Shown here: one piece after another, positions 35,932 to 48,378 of the stretch
How positions within the stretch are numbered: the stretch's first letter is position 1
Layout of the letters: each line of letters opens with the position of its first letter
DNA from: Ananas comosus
Taxonomy: Eukaryota; Streptophyta; Magnoliopsida; Poales; Bromeliaceae
Direction: 5' to 3'
Length of the DNA stretch: 64,000 nucleotides
Assembly: GCF_001540865.1 (NCBI RefSeq)
Contig: NC_033622.1
Location: 5,725,721 to 5,789,720, forward strand
Program-made: the position numbers and the translations under genes
Notes under the pieces: model-generated
What the model saw: the letters and a program-made list of their open reading frames with translations, nothing else
What the model was told of the DNA's origin: nothing
Database searches by the model: none

Positions 35932-36376
35932 TAAATTGCACGGCTAGTCCCTAAAATTGTGGTTAAATTTCACTTGGACCTCATTTGAGACCTTAAACTC
36001 TTGAAAATGTTTCACTTAAGTCCTTACCTAAATTTACCATTAAAGAAAAATTATTGTCCACCAGGTTCATATCTACCTTCATGCACCATGCATCAACCAA
36101 GCATTGCTCTTTTGTTCAATATTTCAATCCTACCATCCATTGAATTGTCGTCTCTTCTATGTTCGAGAATTTGACTATTGATCTGAAATTATGAGATGAG
36201 AGATGCAGAGATGAACCTAGAGCAGGCAATTATTTTTCTCTTAAAATGAGGACTACAACCAAGCAATTCTAAAAGTTTGGATTCTTGGAAGTCAAACTCA
36301 AAACTTTATGGACCAAAATGTAACAAGACTGAAGGTTGAGGGACTAGTAAGGCAATGTAGTCATATTGGAATTTAC
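35932..36376. mobile_element. TIR element of the 'ctagtccct' type
   Basis: Left end near TAAATTGCACGGCTAGTCCC and right end, inverted, GGTAAATTCC...GCCTTACTAGTCCCTCAACC. The inner parts are complementary around ACTAGTCCCT. Unit A contains only its left portion, since the duplication breakpoint falls inside it. Superfamily unassigned. Confidence 0.5.
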
Positions 36377-37690
36377 CAAACATATAATGATTCAGCCCCT
36401 AGAAATGCTAAGCAATGATCACAAGAGAACAGATCTATGGGGCAAAATCTGTTAAGTTCAAAAGCAAGTTGCTAAAAGGGTGAGCAATAAATATTTTTAG
36501 CTAACAGGTGCAATGCAGGTATCTTACAACTCTTTTTCAAAAGAAGCAACCAAAGATGGATTACATGAATATAACAAACTAGCATAGAGAAAGCTTTCAC
36601 CCTTAATAATGTCTCATTTTTGCATAATATACAAACAGGCATACAAATTAGAGTTGATTGTCAAACTCCTCATTAAGAAAAATTATCAATGTGAAAACTG
36701 AAAAGCAACCCTATAAATACCAAAAATACAGATAAATAGGAAGGTGGTCCAAGTTAGTGAAGGCATGAAATTAAGGAATAGTGAGCCTTCTCCAATACTA
36801 CATGCAAGAAGGATTAAAAGGCAATTGCGTAGTCCAAATTTCATAGTTTACAGTTTGATTTTATGTTCTGTTGGATGTTTGATTTATTATCATTGTTATT
36901 TTGATTCTTAGTAGTATGTTTCAGTTGGTATTGAGTGTCGTGCACATCCCAATAATGATCAGGTGGCTTCACAAAGATTTCTTTCTTTCTTTGGAAATAT
37001 GTTACCATAATCGCTGAATTTGGATATCATTTTCGACTTCATTGTGTCCTAGCTGCTTTAAAAATTTTGAAGTTGAGATATCATGAGAAAAGTACAAATG
37101 ATGATTTCTGTGCTGAATAGAGCATTAGGGAAGAAACCTCCTAGTATGACAATCATCAAAGAAGAAAAGTGATCTTACAGGTGGCAACTTTATTTATGGT
37201 TTACAAAAGCTGTTAGGATGTGGGAATCTCTCCTTCATCCTCAACTCTCTTAAATTTAATGGATATTCTTGCCTTTAAGAGTTTATCCTTCAAAATACCG
37301 GAATTTCATCTGCAACAGAATTTTCACATTGTTGACAGAATCTCAGCAAAAACTCCCTTTCTGTTGCGGTATTTTTTATATTATACAACAAAGAGATTTT
37401 GTAGTCTATCCTCTTTAATTTCCTACATTGCATGACGAAAGTCAATAAAACTAATACAGAAACCAAAATTCTTGATGTAGGACAAGTGAGAAACCTCTAG
37501 GCAAATTCCACATGCAACACAAAGAAATGTGGCAGATGAAATCAACAAAATCGAGCGCATTCATTGGGAGACAGAAATACTAACAACAATTTAACATGAT
37601 AAACTAATAAGAGCCTTCAACGATACACAAAAAGCAGTGTTAGGAATAAAGCAGCACTTTAACCATAAAAATATTCAATAACACATAAAA
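36377..37690. other. Intron-like sequence of the CSN5-like locus
   Basis: AT-rich with no recognisable exon, TE end or repeat that I can support. Presumed to lie in the long CSN5-like intron. Confidence 0.45.
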
Positions 37691-38660
37691 GGGCTTTTTT
37701 TGCAAATGGCCCCTTGGAAAAATTTTATTTTAAAACTAGCCCCAACAAATTTATAAATGCAAAAATGGCCCTATCCCTGCCACACAAGCGCCACACAAAC
37801 GCCACGTGGGCAGGCTAGGAGCCTGCTTGGCAAGTTGAACACGATGAATGGTTCACCGTGTTCAAACACGGTGAATAGTTCACCGTGTTTCATATTTATA
37901 TTCCTCTTCTTCTCCTTTTCAATATTTATATTTTTCGCAATATATATATTTTTCCTAGACACGGTGAACCATTCACCATATTCAAACACGGTGAATGATT
38001 CACCGTATTTCGTACTTATATTCTCCCTATTAGGGATGTCAACGGGTCGGGTTTGGATCGGGTTTTCAAAAACCCGAACCCGAACCCGAACCCGAACCCG
38101 AAAATCAAATTAAAACCCGAACCCGGATTCGAACCCGGTGGGTTTTAAAAATCCATACCCATATCCATACCCAACCAAAAACCGACAATCCGAACCCAGA
38201 CCCGAACCCGGCGGGTTTTAAAAATCCATACTGTTGGATGAAGATCTAAGGGATAAAAATTATTAAATATTTTATATATTGTATAAATAAATAAAAATAA
38301 ATTATGTATATAATATTATAAATAATTTATCCGGGTTTGGGTTCGGATAATATTTCGGGTATCCATACCCATTGACATCCCTCCTCCCTATTCCTCTTTT
38401 CAATATTTATATTACGAAAAATACATATATTTGTATTTTCTCTAGACACGATAAATCATTTACCGTGTTTGGACACGGTGAATGGTTCACCGTGTTTGGA
38501 CACGGTGAATGTTCAACTTAACACCCTGGCCCAGCCCCGCTTGCGTGGCGCTGACGTGGCGTCTGCGTGGCAGGATCAGGGCCAAAAGTGCAAATATAAA
38601 TTTGCTGTCGCTATTTTTAAAATAAATTTTTTCTAGGGGGCTAGATGCAAAAAAAAACCC
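37691..38660. mobile_element. Foldback, Mutator-like element with palindrome array
   Basis: Ends GGGCTTTTTTTGCAAATGGC and, inverted, GGGTTTTTTTTTGCATCTAG. Subterminal inverted text includes the GCCACACAAGCGCCAC / GTGGCGCTGACGTGGC pair. Flanks acataaaa / atataaaa are an imperfect 8-base match. The inside has repeated self-complementary ACGGTGAAT-ATTCACCGT units (37840-38010, 38440-38512), and a hAT element sits inside (38031-38383). Confidence 0.65.
38031..38383. mobile_element. hAT-type MITE, TSD CTCCCTAT
   Basis: TAGGGATGTCAACGGG at the left, CCCATTGACATCCCTC at the right, perfect 8-bp TSD (38023-38030, 38384-38391). CCCGAACCCG tandem repeats at the left and GGGTTCGG-type text at the right. 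353 bases, non-coding. Confidence 0.9.
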
Positions 38661-38969
38661 ATATAAAATTTTAAGGATATCAAGTCTGATTTAACCAAAA
38701 TATTTATTCAACATGAGGGTAGCAACAGTACCTCTCAATCAATAACATACGAACTTGCAAAACCTCTAGAACTAGTGCCGAAAATAGGCTTACACAAGAT
38801 CTCAAAATTTCCCAAAGATATGAAGACAAGTTCTAGCATAGTAAAGGGTTTTAAGTTAAGGCCCAAACTCCAAACAAAAGTTGATGTTGTACATTAGTAA
38901 CTACGGGATGTTCTGAACATATAGAGCAATTTCATTCTTTTGTAGACCAGAAGAGTCCATTGTATTTTG
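38661..38969. other. Unassigned AT-rich sequence
   Basis: No gene or repeat boundary recognised; presumed CSN5-like intron. Confidence 0.4.
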
Positions 38970-40458
38970 CAAGGATCAAAGCACCATGACACGGGGGCGT
39001 GCCGATTATTGCCTGGCACGATACGGCACCGGCACGCCTCCGTGCCAACACGTGGCACACTTGCGTACACGATGGATAAGCATGACTTCCTAGTGGCGGG
39101 CTTTGGCATAGGCTTATTTTATTTTTTTTATCATTGTTTTGAAAGATTTAGTAAAATAATTATGAATATTGACTATGCATAGTTTACTATACATTAATTA
39201 ATATAATGATAAACATTTTTTATATATAAAGTACAACTATACCTCATAGAGAATAAAAATTAAAATACAATAATAAATCTACAAGTATAATAATTATTTA
39301 AATTTACATCTTTACATCGCGGTAGATTACATAGCATATTGTGATATGCAGATACAAGATCTATTTGACAATTTTGGTACAAATATTACTCGTATTGTCA
39401 AATTAAACTGGCTATATAATCTACTATAATCAACTATATATTCTAATACATATTATAATACTAAATCAAAATTATTTTATATTTACGATAATTTACAAAT
39501 TCTAGATTGGAATAGAACAGCTTAACTAATTCTACATTACATTAGTTTGTTCATAAGATTAGATTAGACTAAATCAGATTAGGAAACTTAAATATAAAAT
39601 AGATTATATTAGATTCGATATTAGATTAAATAAGATAATTTTAGGTTAGAATTTTTAAACTAGATTAGATTAATCTAGGTAATTTGGAATTACGTAAATC
39701 GAATTCAATTAGTTATATTATGTAATACTCCAATAGATAATTCTAGATTAGATTTGATCAGGTTTCATAATTATAAAATAGAATAGATTGTGAGGACTGA
39801 GATTTTGGCTGTGTAGCTAAACTCTTTGTTGACAATGTTTCTGTGTGTATTTTAATTACAAAAGCACCCGTCAAGTTTTGAGAGAAAACGAGTGAGAATG
39901 GAGATTTTACGCGATTTTTACTTTTTACTTAAAAGCGAATAGTAACCCGGATTTTCGGAGAGGCCAATGAGTAGAGATGGCTTCGGGCGTGCATCAGACT
40001 CCGTTCATAGTGATCCAATAGCTCGTTTTCAACGGTTCAACTGTCCTGGATCCAATGGCGCTGACGGATTTCAGGTTTGACGTACGGATTTCGAGAAAAC
40101 TGTATACGCATATATTCTATATATTTGTGTGTGGCTTTGCCTATTAGAGAGAGGATGGGTTTCGTCACGAATATGTGATCAAAACAAGCAAAACAAAATC
40201 GTGGATTTGATGTCTCTATCGTTCTTATCGCACTGGTGCGATCCGTTTGCAAATCTGACAGACGGATCTTCTGATATCGCGCGTTGATCGAGGGGTCATT
40301 AATGGCAAAACGGCAATTTTGCGATAAACCATACATTTTATGACCCGTTTTGCGTGAAATCGAATGTGGGGGTGTGTTCGCGCGTTTTACTCGCGCTGTG
40401 AGGGACTCAGTTTAAAATATGGGGTTTTGGTGGACTTTAGCGCAAAATGAGCTTCTTG

Positions 40459-40467
40459 TATATATAG
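40459..40467 (+). promoter_or_regulatory. TATA-box-like motif in the LTR
   Basis: TATATATAG about 20 bases upstream of the GC-rich, translatable leader (ATG at 40486) of the solo LTR. Position and sequence fit an LTR pol II promoter. In the sister LTR the comparable place is occupied by a (TA)n MITE. Confidence 0.4.
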
Positions 40468-40863
40468 CTTTTTAGGGTTTGCACCATGCAAACCCTAACT
40501 TCAGCTCAGCTGACCTTGCCGCCTCCTTTCCTCCCCTCACCTCGTGCGCCGCGCGCCTCCCGGTCGCCGCAAACCAAGCCCCGGCCGGCCAGCCGCAGCC
40601 GCAACTACCTTTTCCTTCTTCTTCTCCTCCACCACCTCCTTCCCTATCCTATTGGCCGAGGTCGGTGCGGGGTGCAACCTGCCGCTCCGGCACCTCCCCC
40701 GGAGCCCCAGCGACCCTCCTCGTCGACAGCCACCGCCCCCAAACGCCGCCGCCGCGCTGCAACCGCCCTGTGGCCACCTAGGGTGAGCTCGGGCCAAGGT
40801 CTACTTGCGGTTTCGTCCCCGCACCGCCGCCGCCTGAGGCCGCCCTGCCACCTCCCCCGGAGC

Positions 40864-41357
40864 TAGAAATGTCAGCGGGTCGGATTTGGGGCGGATTTTT
40901 AAAAACCCGAACCCGACTTCAAACCCGAGACCCGAACCCGAACCCGAACCCGAACCCGACGGATTTTAAAAATCCATATCCAAACCCGAACCCGACCAAA
41001 AATCCGAAACCCGAACCCGAACCCGAACCCGAAAATTTGAACCCGAAACAATTATTTCTTTTTTCAATATTTCAAAATATATATATTAAATCTAAATTTT
41101 TAAAATACAAATTCAAATATAACATCAAATTTTTATATATATATTATATATAATACAAAATAAATTCGGGTTCTGGTCGGGTTCGGGTTCGGGTTCGGGT
41201 CGGGTACAATCAAAATCCATATCCGAATCCATATCCGTCGGGTTTCTATTTTTGATATCCATATCCGAATTCATATCCATATCCATCAGATATATCCATT
41301 TCATTCGAGTTCGGGTTCGGATAAAATTTCGGGTATTCATACCCATTGACATCCCTA
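40864..41357. mobile_element. hAT-type MITE, intact copy, TSD CCCGGAGC
   Basis: TAGAAATGTCAGCGGG to CCCATTGACATCCCTA, 494 bases, flanked by perfect CCCGGAGC (40856-40863, 41358-41365). CCCGAACCCG arrays at the left, GGGTTCGG arrays at the right, central AT tract. Serves as the intact reference for the copy at 12475-13730 (reverse orientation). Confidence 0.92.
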
Positions 41358-41542
41358 CCCGGAGCCCCAGGTGACCTCCGCCGCTGGCCGCAGCCTCCCT
41401 GAGCGCCGCCGCACCGTTGCTACCAACACGTGGCCAGCCCAGGCTGGTGCGGCCGAGCTCTGCAGCGCCACGCACCCAGCCGCCGGCCCCATCCCTTCCC
41501 CTCGGTTCCAGAGAAGTCCCGCACCTCTCCCCTGGCCGGTCC

Positions 41543-44085
41543 TGTGAGGAAGTGAATTCTCAAAATACGAGAGTTAGACTTCATGCAAAATCGACCAAGG
41601 GTCATATTGGTAAGCTTTGGAAAAGCCAAAGATATTAAAATCACCAAATGTGCTTTGGAAATGAGTCCACGAGAGCAAATGGTGCAAAACCTGCACTGGA
41701 GCAAAACTGCTCTCGGGGACCGGTCCCTGACAGGGAGGGACCGGTCCCATCGGCTAGTGTTGCGGGGTTGCTTGATGCAACTGGTCCCCGGCAGGGAGGG
41801 ATCGGTCCCCGAACGTGACTCTAGCGAGAAAAACCAAAATTTGGCTAAGACCCGAAAATCCTGCTCTCGGGAACCGGTCTCTCAGGAAGGAACCGGTCTC
41901 CCTGGGAGAGACCGGTACCCGAACGCGACTCGAGCTGAAGCTCTCGGGGACTGGTCCCAAGTCGGGGAGACCGTTCCCTCCGCGCGCAGAATGCCTAGTG
42001 AGGGCTGTGCAGGGGATGAAAAGTAGAGGGGGCTGCTGGGATTTTGTTACATTAGAGAGTATAGGGGACCCCCTCTCTCTCTCCAACCCTCATTTCCCCC
42101 TCTCCCTCTCTCATACTCTCTTGCTCTCTCTCTCTCTCTAGAAAAGAAAAGGAAGGAGAAGAAGAAGAAGAAGAAAAGAGAAGGAAAAGAAGGAAGGAGA
42201 AGAAGAAGGAGATCAAGCTAGGAAGGCTTTTGGACCTCTCCCTCTTCCTCTCTTCTCTCTTTGAAGCTAACATAGAGGTAAGCTTCTAACCCTAGTTGTG
42301 AAATTTAGGGTTTTTGGGTTTTAGCATTGGAAATGGGGACAAATGGACCCCTAGTACCATGAATGGTGGGATTGAAGCTAGAATCTAGGGTTTTGAGTTG
42401 GGTTTAGCTTGATGCTAACCCTAGGGCACCAAAATAGGATTTTTGGTAAAGTATGAGATTGATCTCATTTGAAGCCTTGTAAATCTAATTGGTAGGTGCC
42501 TAAACGCGGGGGCAAAGTCGGATTTAGCATTCGTCAAGTGGGTCCAGAGCTATCGGCAAAATAAGGCCGATTGAGCATCATTTTGGACCAAGAAGACCGA
42601 GACTTCGTAGTAACGTCCGTTGGAGGGCATTTCTAGAGCCTCCATACCCTCAAGAGGTGGGAGGTGTCATCCCGAAGCATCCGGGTTTCTTTTTATGTCT
42701 AAGTTATATACATGTTGATCATATTGCATTATAGGATTAATAGATGTATATTTTCTTTTCCTTGCATGCTTCTTAGTAGTGTAACTTACGAGTCGAACAC
42801 ATGGACTGGGGTAGCATGAGGATTGGGTCTTGTGACATGAGAATCCTATAATGGCATAAAGAGCCGAACTTGGACATAGCCTAGTAGAGTGGCATTGAAC
42901 TAGTGTAGTAGAAACACTAAACATGAACGAGTGGCAAGTAGAATAATTGAGACATTTACTACAATGACTGAACCAGTTGCATCGAGTCTAGTGTAGTAAA
43001 CATGACATGGTTCTTGGGATAGTAGAGGTCCCGGCATCTAGGATGCATTGTATATTGTGCTGCAGAGGCACATTGACCCTAGTAGACGGTATCCTCTTAA
43101 GAGGATTGGATGATACTCACTAGTCTGTTTTCGCTGTCGGTGGTCGCTCCACCATGGCACGAGTCTCCGGAGTACTTCACTAGGGGCAGACGTAGTTGTC
43201 CCGCAGACGGTCTCGGTGTGCGAGTGCAGTTTCTCCTCACCAATGAGATTGAGAGTGAGTCGAGAGTTTAACCTACGGGTCAACCAAGTAGATTGGGTAA
43301 TAAACATGAGATGCATAGCAGACTTGCATTATTACCTTGAGTAGACATAGTATATGTTGTAGTTTGCATTGCTATATACTTTTATATACTCATGACATGA
43401 TTCTACCATGATAGTAGTTGTTGCATGCATTATTATCATTGATGGCATGATAGAGTAACTCTTGATATATTTATATCAAGGGTCACCCAAGCCGGCGGCT
43501 GCGGCGGCCAAAAGGGTGATCCAGATTCGACCGTGTCTATCTCTCTATCTATACATCTTACTTGACGTTGNGGGAACTATATTTATATAGTTCTCACCCC
43601 ATGTGGTTTTGGGGTACAGGTACACACAGGGGCGAGCCGAGCGAGGATCGCAGCAAGGGCATAGCGCCCTAAGTGAGTTAGTTAGTAGCTTTCCATTATG
43701 TATTAGAGTACCCTCGTGTACTAGATACCATGTATATTTTGGATAGACATTGGAGAGCTATGGTGTATTGGAGAAAAACATGTATTTATATTTTGGAAGA
43801 TGAAAATGAAAATGTAATTAACTTATGTAAATGCTGAATGGTTGTAATAGTTAGACTATCTCTCTTTATACACTTGTACATTCACTCGTGGTTTTTGCTC
43901 TTAGTTATTGTGCACTTGTGTGCATCGTATTGATCATATATGATATTTAAGCATTCCCTGGGCGCTTAACTGTACATGATCTGGTTGCTTAGCCTTGGGC
44001 GGGCAGGAGAGGTGTCCGTTCGGCGGTCCGTCCGCCGCGCCCGAACCGTGACAAATTGGTAGTGGATTCGGGGTGGGGCATGACA
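41543..44085 (+). mobile_element. Solo LTR nested in the larger solo LTR, TSD GGTCC
   Basis: Starts TGTGAGGAAGTG and ends GGGTGGGGCATGACA, flanked by GGTCC (41538-41542, 44086-44090). Contains GGGACCGGTCCCTG-type direct and inverted units (41715-41980), a T/C then A/G low-complexity tract (42060-42260), and text matching the antisense fragment at 1-1412. Single n at 43571. No internal coding region. Confidence 0.88.
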
Positions 44086-47000
44086 GGTCCGACCATCGCC
44101 GTGGCCAATCCAAATATTTAATTACCTACTCACCTCTTCTCTTTTGTGAGCCAAAACATCGAAGAGAAGAGCATTCTCCTTCTTCTCAGAGCTTTCTCTT
44201 AAAGCTCTCTATCTTTTCAAAGCTTTGGAGAAGAAAGACTCCGAGCTCCGAGCTCTAAGCTCTAATATTAATGGCGGATCGGTATTCTTTTTCTTCTAGA
44301 GAGAGAAAGAAGAGAGTGAAGGAGAAAGTGTGAAAAAGAGAGTGGCTCTATATTAGAGTTTATTCTGAGAAAACCCTATTTAAAGGGTCGCTACCATAGC
44401 AACTTAACCCCTCAACAATTTCTATTTGCATCATACAAAACCCGGCTTGTGCGGCGTGTTTCAGGACCCACTCAATCTTTCGAACGCTGCTCAATCTTTG
44501 GGCATCCGATAGAAAGCGTACAAAGGATCTGGGCTTGTGCGGGCTCGAGTTGCTCCGCCGCCATCGCCGCCTCCCGCCGCCGGCCGGCGCGAGCCCCAGC
44601 CTCCCCACGTTGACCGCACCCGCCTGCCGCCGGCGCACCCACCGCCGAGGCGTCGTCTGCCATGCCCTAGCTCCCACTGCCCGGTAAGTCTTCACAGTGC
44701 TGTTTTTGGTTGGTGTTCTGCCTTGTGCTTGCTTTTTCGGCGATCCGAGGTTGTTCTGATGCCTCCGGAAGTGAGCACGGTGATCGCTGGTCAATGCTGA
44801 TCACTGTGCTCACCTCACTTTGGATAAACAAATTCCGAATCGGCTTTTGCGGTGCGGTTTTCCCTGAGTGCGCGCTGTTCGCTGAATGTTCGGGTCGCTC
44901 CCGTGCCTCCCACAGTGAGCCGTTGTACTCCGGATCGTGAGCAGGGCCTTCGGCACGTCAAGATCTATTTGCCTGTGTCTCGACCAGCTTCGAAAATTCT
45001 CGGTTTGCGCTGTCGGGCCGTAAAACCCGAAAAATCACATGAAATAATGCGATTTTATGGAACATTAGGGACTTTTATGCAATTTTACATAACGTGGGTG
45101 CTGTGGGCAGCATGTGTGAACTACGAGTGACCTCTGGACTGGTTGTCCAAGGTCCCAAGCCTTTTCGAAAATCGAATGTCTATTTCCGGTGCGTTTTTCA
45201 GCGAAATCCGCCGACGGAACGCGATTTTGGTTCGAATTTCATCCGACGGTGTTGGAATGCCCTGAGTTTTGTCGCTGAGCCTTATTGGCTGGTCACAATA
45301 GTCATCTCGAGAGTTCGGAGATGACGGGTGAGCGACGGTGGGTTCCGATGTCGAAATTGACACTTCCGGGAACCCGGATCCAAACGATTATCCGACGATA
45401 ATTGTTTGGATGTGTGATCTCGTATTTGCTGCGAAGACATCCAAAACGATGTGTTTTATGGCAGCAGGTGGCTCGTGGGCGAATCGGTGAGTCCCAGGAC
45501 ACTTTGTGGATCCCAGCAGAGTCCCGGTGTGATTTTCGGGACTTCCAGCGAGTTACGGTAATCGGTTTTGGGAAACCGATTCCCGTGGATTTAAAGGTGG
45601 GATTGTGAGTTTAGTGTTCCTTGTCGTTTGTTAGATACTAACCCGGTGGACCCTCCGTAGATCCGTTTGACGTTCTTCCACAGTCGGGAGACCTACGCTA
45701 CACACGTACAGGAGGGTACTTCGACCCAAAGTCGGTACAGTGGTGCACGCTCGGTGACATTCTCTTCACTCTTTCTTTACTATTACCTTGCATCTTATGT
45801 GTTGAGCCTAGCACCTTACTATCTCTCGTTATTGCTCTACTTGGTTAGTTTGCATATCTAGTACCATGATTTAGAGATAGAGCAGGTTTTCGGTTGTACT
45901 TGAGATATGAGACCTATTCGGTCGGTTCAGTGATTCTGGTATTGTGACCTATTCAGTCGGTTCAGTGATTCTGGTATTGTGACCTATCAGTCAGTTCAGT
46001 GATTCTGGTATTGTGACCTATTCGGTCTGTTCGATTACTTGATGGCCTATATGGTTGGCATACCCTGAGGGGTAGGATTATTGGCTAGTTGTCGAAGGTT
46101 GGCTATTAAGCATATCAGCATCGATCACCACTACTTGTATGCATTTCACGTGCGCCAGCGGTTTGGCCACCGCAAGGGAGTTGTTCTTTTCCAGAAAAGT
46201 GGTCGTACATCCGACCCGTGAGCCCAAAGGCCTAGTCTGGGTTATATGCGCATGTCAGTCCAGAGGCCTAGTCTGGACTATATACAGGTAGAGTGGCAGT
46301 GGTACAGGCTTGAGGTCTGCGGACCGTCATGCCAAATTTCTGATTGGGTATTTTTGGGACTGATCGTCCGGTTGATGCATACTTGCACTTTGTTCTGTAT
46401 TACAGTAACGGCTAGTTATATTTCTCTATACTGTTGTTTACCCCTGCATCATTGCTACTATAGTTATGATATCCATATATGCATTCTGTTTTATTTTACA
46501 GTAGCGGTAGTTACGTGTTCTATTACTGTTTCCTTTCCTTTCGATATTATACCTACTGTATTTATGATATCTGCTTATGACTTTGATGATCTCTTTCTGC
46601 CGGTGAGTACTCCTCGCCTTCGTCGGCTTGCGGTACCCACTGGGAGGGGAGACATGTGTACATGTTCTCACCCCCCACCCCCTTTCAGATGACATTGCTG
46701 GTCCGAGTCGGGACGGTGCGTGAGGCGCGTATTTAGCGATCGATTAGAGCTTCCGAACCGATGGATGTGGTTTAAATTCCTAACTTTATATTCTCAAAAT
46801 AAATGACTTAGATATTATGGTTCAATTGGTTTACTTTATTTAACTACATGTGGTTTATGAAATGAATAAAATAGTTATGGTTTCGTTATGAAATGAAAAT
46901 AGTTTTCTATCCCTTGTGGTAGCGTATTTCTAAAGAAAAATGTTTTCGTGTGGAAAACGGTTTTGAAAAGAGTTTTCTGGTTTTCATGATTCCTAGTATT

Positions 47001-47695
47001 TCAAAATACGTTTCCAAGTGGGAAACGTTTTAAACTGATAGATGTAGAATTATGATTATCTGTGATGGAATGAATGCGAATGTGAATGTGAATGTACAGT
47101 GTGGTTATATCTTGTACTTGTGCGACGCCATGCAAATACAGGGGAGACTCTGTCCGTGTGAACAGTAGACTCCCTATATTTGTGACGGATCAGACGTCCT
47201 CTGGGGTCAAGGTTTTAAAAAAAAAAAAAAATTTGGGCACTTCCGCATCGATTTTAAACTTAAAAAGGGACCCGGGGCGTGACATAGATAAATTTAAATA
47301 TATGTTATATCAGATTCTAGATTAGATTAGATTTGATTAGATTTCATAGATTAGATTACGTAATTCTAGATTGCATAAGCTTAGATTTCATAATAGAGAA
47401 GATTAGAATCATTAGATTACTAAATTAAAGAAAAGGGAGAGAAGGAAATTATAAAATCAAAAAGAAAAAACAAATTAGCGATAGAATAGTGTGATTAGTT
47501 ATCAACAACTCTGAAATCCTAAATAACAAACCACAACAAAAAAACAAAAAAAACAACTTGGCAAGATATGTGCCGTAATATCCTAGCGGGTATTGGGCAG
47601 ACTCGCGCGATACCGGCTAGGTATTGTGGCATCAGGAGGGGGGGTCCTGCGAGACCCCCTATACCATGCCCCCGTCACCAAGTGGACTTCCTTCC

Positions 47696-48378
47696 CTAGA
47701 ATTTTGGTTGGTAAAGATTGATTTGATCTTTGTAACAGTAACACTACTAAATAGCATTAAGTAGGAGAAGATATGGCCATTTTCAAAGACTAGTAAAGTT
47801 TAAAATCTGTTAGCAGAAAGGGCGATAGCTCTATTCTAAGCATAGAAAATAAGATTAAGAAAAGAGGGAGGGAGGGGTGAAGAAAGGAGAAGAAGCATTT
47901 GTCACACTAATATTGGCAGAAGCATTGAAAATTTTGAAGAAAGCGACCTTAATAAATTTAGTCATTGATTTTCACAATGTAGTACATTAACTATAAGAAA
48001 GCTGATAGCTACTGCTAGAATTAGAATTGAATGGTTCAAATTTATTCGTAGAAATCCTCCATTTTACAGGAACATCATAGGCCTATGTAAATAAGCTGTA
48101 AATTATGCAACCAACATATTTATTTCATTTCATCTACGGATCAATCTGGGCAGCTCTTGGAGCTTCAATCTTCTATTCAACAGTAGGCATCCATAAACAA
48201 AAGTTAGTTGTGAATCGCTTTGACCACTCTGAATTCAGTTGTTGCAATTGGAAGATTACAATGAAAACAGGCCCACCTCACTATGGTAAACAATAGCTTT
48301 GTAGTCATATTACGAATTATAAATGTTTCGACATTCAGCCAAAATGGTCAATAGTGAAACATTTCTATCACTTTTAGC
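47696..48378. other. Unassigned intron-like sequence
   Basis: No recognisable exon or TE ends. The short open frame at 48105-48296 has no motif I recognise. Confidence 0.4.

Larger units (their letters stand above)
32080..36248. repeat. Tandem duplication, unit B
   Basis: Partner of unit A (21965-32047), in direct orientation. Contains the intact-looking terminal CSN5-like exons and the TRIM array (34405-35781), which is missing from unit A at about 31565. The breakpoint lies inside a MITE: both units read 'ctcttaaaatga' and then diverge (32047 and 36248). Confidence 0.85.
39789..47284 (+). mobile_element. Solo LTR with TSD TAGAT, containing nested elements
   Basis: Begins TGTGAGGACTGAGATTTTGG and ends GACCCGGGGCGTGACA, flanked by TAGAT (39784-39788, 47285-47289). 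Same family as 16950-21654. Removing the hAT element (40864-41357) and the nested solo LTR (41543-44085), each with one TSD copy, leaves about 4.4 kb. A TATA-like TATATATAG at 40459-40467, followed by a GC-rich leader with an ATG at 40486, could be the LTR promoter region. No internal retroelement genes are present, consistent with LTR-LTR recombination. Confidence 0.88.
38970..47695. mobile_element. Probable hAT-like element split by the solo LTR
   Basis: The left end CAAGGATCAAAGCACC, followed by GTGCCG/CGGCAC-rich text (38985-39065), resembles the element at 59540-59882. After the solo LTR, similar text (47570-47650, ggggggtcctgcgag...) leads to an end resembling its inverse (about 47665-47690). 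The inside is AT-rich with ATTAG-type repeats on both sides of the LTR (39540-39780; 47290-47410). Ends are approximate and no TSD was verified. Confidence 0.4.

Noticed and set aside
37831..38512. CRISPR-like regularly spaced repeats
   Set aside because: Units are palindromes without uniform unique spacers, in a plant transposable element.
44051..44066. PBS-like 'acaaattggtagtggatt' after a GTGACA, suggesting an earlier LTR end at 44052
   Set aside because: The perfect TSD GGTCC places the LTR end at 44085, and no internal element follows.
48105..48296. Possible small exon (63-aa ORF)
   Set aside because: No motif, no convincing splice sites, and no similarity to CSN5.
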